DNA from: Mycobacterium sp. E3198
Lineage (GTDB): Bacteria; Actinomycetota; Actinomycetes; Mycobacteriales; Mycobacteriaceae
Direction: 5' to 3'
Assembly: GCF_001667015.1 (NCBI RefSeq)
Contig: NZ_LZIS01000054.1
Location: 1 to 64,000, forward strand
DNA: 64,000 bases
The notes under the pieces are model-generated. The model ran no database searches, was not told the DNA's origin, and saw only the letters and a program-made list of their open reading frames with translations. Both the position numbers and the translations under genes were made by a program. This document shows positions 58,120-64,000 of this stretch, in pieces. Within the stretch, counting starts at the first letter, position 1; the number at the start of each line of letters is the position of its first letter.

Positions 58120-58818
58120 ATGACTGTCCCGCCACCCTGGTTGACCGCTGTCTCGTGGGCCGCTTTGGCGTTGGGCTTCGCCTCGGCGGTCGTAATCCTG
58201 TTCGATATCTTCGTCCGCCGCTATCGGCAACGCATGGGCATCATGGAGGCCGTCTGGCCGGTCACCGCGCTCTACTTCGGCCCGGTGGCCGTATGGATGT
58301 ATTGGCGCTACGGCCGTCCGAGCAGCCCGCGGTGGCTACGCGAGCGCCAGCTTGACCAGCCGCCCGACAAGCCGGACTGGGCCACTACCGCCATCGGAGT
58401 CAGTCACTGCGGAGCAGGATGCACCCTGGGCGACATCATCGCCGAATTCGCGGTATTCGCAATAGGCTTGGAGCTTCTTGGTCGCGCTCTGTTACCCGAA
58501 TACATCGGCGACTATGCCGCCGCGCTGGCGCTGGGCATCTTGTTTCAGTATTTTGCGATTGCCCCGATGCGTGGATTGAGCTTCCGGAAAGGAATCGTGG
58601 CGGCGGCGAAGGCCGATGTATTGTCGCTTACCGCATTCGAAGTCGGTCTGTTCGGCTGGATGGCCGTGATGGCGTTCGTGCTCTTTCCCGCCCCGCCTTT
58701 GCACCCCGACACCGCCACCTACTGGTTCCTGATGCAGATCGGGATGATCATCGGGTTCGCGACGGCCTGGCCCGCTAACGTCTGGCTGATCCGGCGGGGC
58801 ATCAAGGAAGCGATGTAA
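58120..58818 (+). CDS. DUF4396 membrane protein
   Basis: A 232-residue integral membrane protein with about 6 segments. The signature SHCGAGCTLGDIIAEF (near 95-110) with two Cys and a His matches DUF4396. It lies 52 bp after the GAF-ANTAR gene and 21 bp before the antiporter. The Cys/His cluster might bind a metal. Function is unknown. Confidence 0.8.
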   Translation: MTVPPPWLTAVSWAALALGFASAVVILFDIFVRRYRQRMGIMEAVWPVTALYFGPVAVWMYWRYGRPSSPRWLRERQLDQPPDKPDWATTAIGVSHCGAGCTLGDIIAEFAVFAIGLELLGRALLPEYIGDYAAALALGILFQYFAIAPMRGLSFRKGIVAAAKADVLSLTAFEVGLFGWMAVMAFVLFPAPPLHPDTATYWFLMQIGMIIGFATAWPANVWLIRRGIKEAM

Positions 58819-58839
58819 CGGCCCGAGCTGGGAGTCGCA

Positions 58840-60054
58840 GTGAGTCTGGTGCTGGCTTTTGGCGTGGTGCTGCTGATCAGCGTGTCGCTGTCCGGGATCG
58901 CTGCCCGCACGGTGCTGTCGAGCGCCCTGATGTTCCTGGTCGCCGGCGCGCTACTCGGTCCGGGGATTCTCGGTATCGACAGCATCAGGCCGCACGACCC
59001 GATCGTCAACGTACTGGCCGACGTGGCGTTGTTCACCGTCCTGTTTACCGACGGCCAACGCGCCAATGTGAAAGAGCTACGCGAGAATTGGTCGTTGTCC
59101 GGGCGCGCGCTGGGCGTGGGAATGCCACTGACAATGGTGGGGATCGCGGTGCCCGCGCACCTCCTTGCCGGGTTGAACTGGCCGACCGCATTTCTGCTGG
59201 GCGCCGTCTTGTCCCCCACCGACCCCGTGTTCGCGGCGGCCATCGTCGGACGCTCCGACATACCGGAGGCGTTACGCCGTCTCCTCAACGTGGAATCCGG
59301 CTTGAACGACGGGTTGGCTCTGCCCTTTGTCGTGATATTCCTGGCCACTGTGCAGGGTGCAGGATCCGATGTCTTGCGTGTCGGCGGCGAACTGGTGCTG
59401 GGGCTGGGATTCGGCATCGGGGTCGCGGTGGCCGTGGCGTTGGCTTGGCGGGCCAAAATATTGACCGCCGAGCCACACCTGCAACCCCTCGGACCGCTCG
59501 CCATCGGGCTGGTGGTCTACGCGTGCTGCCACCTGACGGGCGCCAACCCGTACCTGGCGGCGTTTGCCGCCGGGTCGGCGCTCGCCACCCTCGACAACGT
59601 CGCCGCTGAGCGATTTCAACGTTTTGGCGATTTGCTGTCGGAAGTCACCAAGTTCGCCGCACTCATGGTCTTCGGTGCGTTGATCACACCCGCTCGCTTG
59701 TCCGCATTGAGTTGGCGTGACTGGGCTTTGGCCGTTCTCGTCATCGCACTGATCCGGCCGGCCGCACTGCTGTTGTCGCTACTGCGTACCCGCCTTCCGA
59801 TGCGCCAGCGAGCGACCGCGGCGTGGTTTGGCCCCAAAGGCTTCGCCTCGGTGGTCTACGGGTTGTTGGTGCTGCAGGCGGGAATAGGCGACGGTGAGCT
59901 GGTTTTCAATGTCGTCGCGGTAACCATCGCCTTGTCGATCGTGCTGCACTCATCCACGGACGTGCCGATAGCCAAGGTCTTGCGCGTCGAACCGCCCGAC
60001 GACCTGCCGGGCAGCGGCGACGAGTCGCGGGCCGAGGAGAGGTCCGCGGCTTAG
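58840..60054 (+). CDS. Na+/H+ antiporter (CPA1 family)
   Basis: A 404-residue protein with about 12 helices and GTG start. LLGAVLSPTDPVFAAA (near 120) and LLNVESGLNDGLALPF (near 145) are hallmarks of CPA1 sodium/proton exchangers, holding the ion-binding Asp residues. The C-terminal tail is short and charged. It is probably co-transcribed with the DUF4396 gene. It would export Na+ or K+ in exchange for protons. Confidence 0.9.
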   Translation: MSLVLAFGVVLLISVSLSGIAARTVLSSALMFLVAGALLGPGILGIDSIRPHDPIVNVLADVALFTVLFTDGQRANVKELRENWSLSGRALGVGMPLTMVGIAVPAHLLAGLNWPTAFLLGAVLSPTDPVFAAAIVGRSDIPEALRRLLNVESGLNDGLALPFVVIFLATVQGAGSDVLRVGGELVLGLGFGIGVAVAVALAWRAKILTAEPHLQPLGPLAIGLVVYACCHLTGANPYLAAFAAGSALATLDNVAAERFQRFGDLLSEVTKFAALMVFGALITPARLSALSWRDWALAVLVIALIRPAALLLSLLRTRLPMRQRATAAWFGPKGFASVVYGLLVLQAGIGDGELVFNVVAVTIALSIVLHSSTDVPIAKVLRVEPPDDLPGSGDESRAEERSAA

Positions 60055-60070
60055 TTGTTGTAAACCGCGC

Positions 60071-61276
60071 TCAGGCGGAGACGGGCTTCTTCGCGGGCTC
60101 GGAGACCTTCATCAGCTTCATCAGGTTGCCGCCCATGATCTTTGCGACGTCCTCCGCGCTGAAGTCGGTGAGCTCGTCGACGAAGGAGATCGGGTCTTTG
60201 AGGCCCTCGGGGTGCGGCCAGTCCGAGCCGAAGAGCACCCGGTCGGTGCCCACCATCTTGACGATCTCGGTGAACCGGTCCTCCCAGAACGGGGTGATGT
60301 AGACGCAGCGCTTGAACGCCTCGATCGGGTCCTCGCTGAACGACTGCGGCATCTTCTTGTAGACGCCCTTGAGGCCCTTGAAGAGGTCCGGCACCCAGTC
60401 GGCGCCGTTCTCGATGGACAGGATCCGCAGCTCCGGGTTGCGGGACAGCGCGCCGTGGCACACCAGCGCACCCATCGCGTCCAGGATCGGCCGGTGGCCC
60501 ATCGCGAAGCTGCGGAAGGCGGTCGGCTTGAACGGAAGGAACTCGTCGCCGGGCTCCCACACGTTCGCGAATTCCGAGTAACCGCTGTCCGACGCGTGCA
60601 TCGAGACCGGGAGCTCGGCCTTGATGCAGGCCTGCCAGAACGGGTCGAACTCCTCGAGGCCGAACGAGCGGCTGCCCTTGAAGCCGGGCACCGGCGCCGG
60701 CCGGACCAGCACCGTCCGGGCACCGCGCTCCAGGACCCACTCCAGTTCCTCGAGGGCACGCTCGACGATGGGCAAGGTGATGACCGGGGTGGCGAAGATG
60801 CGGTCCTTGTAGTTGAACGACCACTGCTCATACATCCACTCGTTGAGGGCGTGGATGACGTCGTGGGTCATCTCCGGGTCGTCCTTCATGCGCTCTTCGA
60901 CCAGGCTGGCCAGGGTCGGGAACATCAGCGCGTAGTCGATGCCGAGCTCGTCCATCACCTCCAGCCGCGCGCCCGGTTCGCGGAAGGCGGGGATGGCCTT
61001 CATGGGCTCGCCCAGGATCTCGCGGTAGCTCTTGCCCTGCGCGCCGTGGCGGAAGTAGTCCTCCTGGGCGCCCGGCTTGGCGACCTTCTCGAAGGTCGGG
61101 TTGGGGATGTACTCGCTGATGTGGCCGCGGACCACGATCTTGGTGCGACCGCGCACCTGCACGTAGTCGATGACGTTCTTGCGCTTCTCGGGGAGGTACT
61201 TGGTGAGCGCCTCCTGCGGCTCGTACATGTGGTTGTCGGCGTCGAACACGGGGAAGGAAAGTTCGCGAGACGGCAT
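60071..61276 (-). CDS. Amidohydrolase-2 family metal-dependent hydrolase
   Basis: A 401-residue amidohydrolase_2 protein with N-terminal DADNHMYEP, barrel His in SMHASDSGY and late Asp in FGSDWPHPEG. It aligns throughout with the enzyme at 1103-2305 (shared RTVLVRPAPVPG-like block and HGALSRNPEL/HGVFTRHPKL region). A 19-bp palindrome lies 38 bp upstream, next to a TetR-hotdog regulator gene. Control by that regulator is likely. Confidence 0.92.
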   Translation of the reverse strand: MPSRELSFPVFDADNHMYEPQEALTKYLPEKRKNVIDYVQVRGRTKIVVRGHISEYIPNPTFEKVAKPGAQEDYFRHGAQGKSYREILGEPMKAIPAFREPGARLEVMDELGIDYALMFPTLASLVEERMKDDPEMTHDVIHALNEWMYEQWSFNYKDRIFATPVITLPIVERALEELEWVLERGARTVLVRPAPVPGFKGSRSFGLEEFDPFWQACIKAELPVSMHASDSGYSEFANVWEPGDEFLPFKPTAFRSFAMGHRPILDAMGALVCHGALSRNPELRILSIENGADWVPDLFKGLKGVYKKMPQSFSEDPIEAFKRCVYITPFWEDRFTEIVKMVGTDRVLFGSDWPHPEGLKDPISFVDELTDFSAEDVAKIMGGNLMKLMKVSEPAKKPVSA

Positions 61277-61313
61277 GGCGATCTCCTCGGGCGAAGTCTT
61301 GGGTTCTCGGTAG

Positions 61314-61332
61314 GTGGTAATGACGTTACCAC
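61314..61332. promoter_or_regulatory. Palindromic operator GTGGTAA-TGACG-TTACCAC
   Basis: Perfect 7-bp arms with a 5-bp spacer in the gap between the TetR-hotdog gene (ending at 61358) and the amidohydrolase start (61276). Typical TetR-operator geometry. A half-site GGTAAC also overlaps the putative -10 region of the TetR gene itself, suggesting autoregulation. Confidence 0.75.
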
Positions 61333-61357
61333 TTTTGCGCGACGGGTTGTAGTGGGC

Positions 61358-62380
61358 CTAATCGTCGGCGCGCAGGCCGGTCGGCGTCGGTCCGTTGATG
61401 ATCGCGAAGTTCACCGTCGCGGTGGCGGCGAGCTCGTCGCCGTCGCCGTAGATGTCGACCTGCATGACCATCGCCCGGCGACCGGATCGGAGCATCCGCG
61501 GCACGGCGCGCGCGGCGCCCTGCTTGATGGGCCGCAGGTAGCGGACGAAGAGGTCGGCGGTCGTCATGGTGGTGTCGGGCCGCAGGTATTCCAGCCCGAA
61601 CTGTCCCCCCGCCACGTCGACCAGCGTGGCGATCAGCCCGCCCTGCAGCGCGCCGGACGTGTTGGTGACGTGCGGGCTGACGGGCATCGTCATCGCGAAT
61701 TCGCCGTTGTGGAGGCCCGGTCGCATGCCGATCTGGGCGAACAGCTCGCCCAGCGAGGGCGTCGGCGACTCGTCGGTGTCGCGGATCCCGAGCGCGCGGC
61801 TGCAGAAGTCGTATAGCTGCCCGACGTCGATGGGTGTGCTGATCAATTCCGCGCCGAGCCAATGCAATCGCTGCGCACCCATGATCGTCTGCATGACAAT
61901 CGCGGCCGCGGCCCCGACATCGAGGCCGGGGTTGAAGACGCCCTCCGTGATGCCCTGCCCGATGATGTCGCGGATCAGTTGGTGCATGGGGGAGAGCACG
62001 CGGGCGTATTCGCGGGGACGCGTCTCGGCCAGATGCTGGTTGTACAGGCTCAACGCCCGGTTCAGGCTGTCCTGGGTGCTGGATTCCGGTTGCTGACTCA
62101 TGCGGTCGATCACCAGCTTCAGCGCGGCGGTGCTGTCGAGCCCTTTGATTTCGTCACGCCAGGCCTGCGCCGAATGCGCGATGGTCCTGTCGAAGAGCGC
62201 CAGCAGCAGCTCGTCCTTGCTGCCGAAGTGCTGGTAAAAGGCCCGAAGCGAGGTCTTGGAGCGCGCGACGACCTCCTGGACGGTGAAGTCGGTGCGGCCG
62301 GTTTCACCCAGGATCGCGACGGCCGTCTTGATGAAGCGGTCGCCGCGCGTCACTTCGGCTTCCTCGATCGGTTCAGCCAT
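61358..62380 (-). CDS. TetR-family regulator fused to a hotdog (PaaI/4HBT) domain
   Basis: A 340-residue fusion. Residues about 12-60 form the TetR helix-turn-helix (FTVQEVVARSKTSLRAFYQH), about 65-200 the all-helical dimer domain, and about 215-335 a hotdog thioesterase domain (TSGALQGGLIATLVDVAGGQ, then YLRPI). The usual HGG of PaaI enzymes is QGG. Ordinary TetR proteins are about 200 residues, so the hotdog is an added acyl-CoA-binding or hydrolysing module. TAACCT lies 7 bp before the ATG, consistent with a leaderless mRNA. It probably represses the adjacent amidohydrolase until an acyl-CoA binds. Confidence 0.88.
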   Translation of the reverse strand: MAEPIEEAEVTRGDRFIKTAVAILGETGRTDFTVQEVVARSKTSLRAFYQHFGSKDELLLALFDRTIAHSAQAWRDEIKGLDSTAALKLVIDRMSQQPESSTQDSLNRALSLYNQHLAETRPREYARVLSPMHQLIRDIIGQGITEGVFNPGLDVGAAAAIVMQTIMGAQRLHWLGAELISTPIDVGQLYDFCSRALGIRDTDESPTPSLGELFAQIGMRPGLHNGEFAMTMPVSPHVTNTSGALQGGLIATLVDVAGGQFGLEYLRPDTTMTTADLFVRYLRPIKQGAARAVPRMLRSGRRAMVMQVDIYGDGDELAATATVNFAIINGPTPTGLRADD

Positions 62381-62495
62381 GAGAATGAGGTTACCGCGTG
62401 TGGCGCGATATGCGTGCAGCCAGGACGCCGTGGCCGCGGCGCGAAAACACACATTTGCGTCGGGTCACGGCGGGCCGCCGCTACCGTCGCAAGCC

Positions 62496-62810
62496 GTGAA
62501 CACTAGTGCTGGTCCGATCGAGGTATGGCTGCGCCAGGAGGACGACGAGGTCATTTGCACGGTCGTCGACCCCGACGAAAGCACCTACGAGCTGGACGTG
62601 GATGCGCTGTCGATGCGCGGGGCGCAACGTGAGATGACCGGCTACTTCATCGACCAAGACTACGAGCCCGTGGGCGAGTGGCACGTCGAGGTTAACGGCG
62701 CCGACGGCCCCGTGGAGACGGTGCGCAGGTTCAGGCCGACCGGGGCTCAAGGCCAGGGCTACGACGATGCGGTCGACGCGCTCGACGTCGCTGATGACCT
62801 GCTGCCGTGA
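62496..62810 (+). CDS. Hypothetical acidic protein
   Basis: A 104-residue acidic protein (many Asp/Glu) with no domain I recognise. The start is GTG, with TACCGT 8 bp upstream and no ribosome site, consistent with leaderless expression. GYFIDQDYEPVGEWHVEVNG suggests a small beta-rich fold. It is divergent from the TetR-hotdog gene. Confidence 0.6.
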   Translation: MNTSAGPIEVWLRQEDDEVICTVVDPDESTYELDVDALSMRGAQREMTGYFIDQDYEPVGEWHVEVNGADGPVETVRRFRPTGAQGQGYDDAVDALDVADDLLP

Positions 62811-62886
62811 CGCCGACTGAAGTGCTGCGTTCATGGCCGCGGGATACGATTGGTCGATATTCGCCTGTGGGGTGGAGGTAGCGGCG

Positions 62887-63186
62887 ATGGTGTTCGCGAT
62901 GGAGCCGGCCGAGGTGGGGGCTGCGGCGGCGGCCCAGGCGGAGTTGGCTGCGCAGACGGGTGCTGGTGCGACTGCGGGCGCGCCCACGTTATTGGGAGTT
63001 CTGCCGATGGGCGCCGATGCTGATTCGGCGGCCTTCGCCGCGGCGTTGGCCGCGGTGGGTGCGGCCTATGTGGCGAGTGCTGCCGAGCATGCGGCCCAGC
63101 GCGGGTTGTTTGCGGAGGCCCAGTCGTTGGCGGGGGCGACCACGGTGGCCAGTGAGGCGATCCGCGCGGCGGCCATGTCGCTGTAG
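62887..63186 (+). CDS. PE family protein
   Basis: A 99-residue PE domain alone: MVFAMEPAEVGAAAAAQAEL at the start (the Pro-Glu pair at 6-7) and a helical hairpin with HAAQRGLFAEAQSL. ATG 62887 has GGAGGT 7 bp upstream; an earlier in-frame ATG lacks one. It is followed 15 bp later by a PPE gene, the classic PE-PPE pair that forms a secreted heterodimer. The sequence is nearer the short PE36/PE5 kind found beside ESX loci than the PGRS kind. Confidence 0.88.
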   Translation: MVFAMEPAEVGAAAAAQAELAAQTGAGATAGAPTLLGVLPMGADADSAAFAAALAAVGAAYVASAAEHAAQRGLFAEAQSLAGATTVASEAIRAAAMSL

Positions 63187-63201
63187 CGGTGAGGGGTTCG
63201 G

Positions 63202-64000
63202 GTGGCGCATCCGTGGCCGAGCTTTAGCCCGGAGGCCAACTACACGGCGTTGATGTCGGGATCTGGTCCAGCGTCCACGCTGGCTTATTCGGAGGCGCTG
63301 AGCGCCGAGGCGGCGAATCTGCAGACGATCGCCGCGAGCTCGACGGTGACCGGCGCGGCAACCTACGGCGCCAGTTGGCGGGGGACGGGTGCGGCGGCCT
63401 CGGCAACGTCGCAGACCGCGATGGACACCCGGCACGAGCTGTTGGCCGCGGCGTTGTTGGAGAAGGTGCCGCATGTGGCGGCGGCGGCCGCTGCTCATCA
63501 GACGGCGCTGGCGTCGATGGTGACCGCGGAGCAGGCGGTGGCCAATCGGATGGAAGAGGCCGCCGATCAGCAGATCAATTTGACCGTGCTGGGTGCGCTG
63601 AGCCCGCGGATCGCGGCGTTGAATGTGGAGTATTACGGGCACATGTGGCCGCGCAATGCGGCCGCGGGCGCGGCCTATGGGGCGGCGTTGCGGGCGAGTA
63701 CGGCGGCGCTCATGGTTCCGTTCCCGCCGGCGGTGGCGGGGGCGTCCGCGGCGGCGCCGGCTGTGGCTGCGGCAGGGTTGGCCGAAAACGCGGCGATGAG
63801 TGCGGCCGGGGCGACGATGCAGGCCGGCGAGCAGGCCGTCCAAGCGGCGATCGCCCCGGCCGCGGCCGTGTCGCAGGCGGCCGCCGCGACGCACCGCGCA
63901 GCGCCGATGGCGGCCGCCCACAACGCTGCCCAACCGAAGGCTCCCCAATCCCCGACGGGCATGTTCGCCAGGCCGCCGCAGGCCGCGGTTCCTGGCGCGC
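63202..64000 (+). CDS. PPE family protein (3' end outside window)
   Basis: The first 266 residues of a PPE protein. The start is GTG (AHPWPSFSPEANYTALMSG), with a PPE motif relaxed to SPE. WRGTGAAAS near 55 is the WxG turn and NVEYYGHMWPRNAAAGAAYG near 140 resembles the PPE69-type proteins at ESX loci. An Ala/Pro-rich tail begins before the edge. It partners the PE protein just upstream; an ESX cluster may follow to the right. Confidence 0.88.
   Translation, partial: MAHPWPSFSPEANYTALMSGSGPASTLAYSEALSAEAANLQTIAASSTVTGAATYGASWRGTGAAASATSQTAMDTRHELLAAALLEKVPHVAAAAAAHQTALASMVTAEQAVANRMEEAADQQINLTVLGALSPRIAALNVEYYGHMWPRNAAAGAAYGAALRASTAALMVPFPPAVAGASAAAPAVAAAGLAENAAMSAAGATMQAGEQAVQAAIAPAAAVSQAAAATHRAAPMAAAHNAAQPKAPQSPTGMFARPPQAAVPGA

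Overview
The window reads as a slow-growing, non-tuberculous Mycobacterium. The evidence is high GC, PPE and PE proteins (some with the GGLxVPxxW signature), Mce-associated membrane proteins, F420-dependent luciferase-like oxidoreductases, many FadD/FadE proteins and P450s, a PAS-phosphatase-kinase-STAS fusion of the Rv1364c type, a GAF-ANTAR regulator and frequent GTG/TTG starts. Species cannot be fixed from the sequence alone.

Left two-thirds (about 1-40180): a dense lipid, steroid-like or terpenoid-like catabolic island. It is built of short, tightly overlapping operons. These encode an enoyl-CoA hydratase, five amidohydrolase-2 paralogues across the window, two FadD ligases, two adjacent FadE pairs, a CoA-transferase, a thiolase, thioesterases and a KshA-like Rieske oxygenase. 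They also encode a Baeyer-Villiger-type monooxygenase, three P450s, a Rieske ferredoxin, two F420 oxidoreductases, an AccD-type carboxyltransferase, several SDRs and an NDMA-type alcohol dehydrogenase. The gene set fits CoA activation, ring or chain oxidation, beta-oxidation and hydrolytic steps on a polycyclic or isoprenoid substrate; the substrate is inference. Several divergent promoters share a 19-bp palindrome of the form TACTGTAA-N3-TTACAGTA (best copy 12675-12693), so the island may be one regulon.

The left edge holds a perfect inverted repeat (1-113 and 905-1017). It flanks most of the enoyl-CoA hydratase gene and its promoter. Flipping the segment between the copies would give an intact gene facing the other way, in line with the amidohydrolase-FadD operon.

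40138-49951: a SigF-type partner-switching regulator, a cytochrome b/molybdopterin (sulfite-oxidase-family) fusion with a small zinc-ribbon protein, two tandem PPE genes, a TDT-family transporter, a DUF3052-like protein and a broken phoU remnant. 50023-57262: a frameshifted flavin amine oxidase, a stand-alone KasB-like ketoacyl synthase, a nitrilase-family hydrolase, a phosphatidylserine-decarboxylase-like pyruvoyl enzyme, a NarK transporter and a DUF421 protein. 57366-62810: GAF-ANTAR, DUF4396, a Na+/H+ antiporter, an amidohydrolase, and a TetR regulator fused to a hotdog thioesterase domain. The right edge holds a PE gene and a truncated PPE gene of the kind found at ESX loci.

Several proteins look like pseudoenzymes: a lipase-like hydrolase with the nucleophile Ser and His replaced, an amidohydrolase lacking metal ligands beside an intact paralogue, and an isochorismatase-fold protein without the catalytic Cys. 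Frameshifts break an SDR and the amine oxidase.
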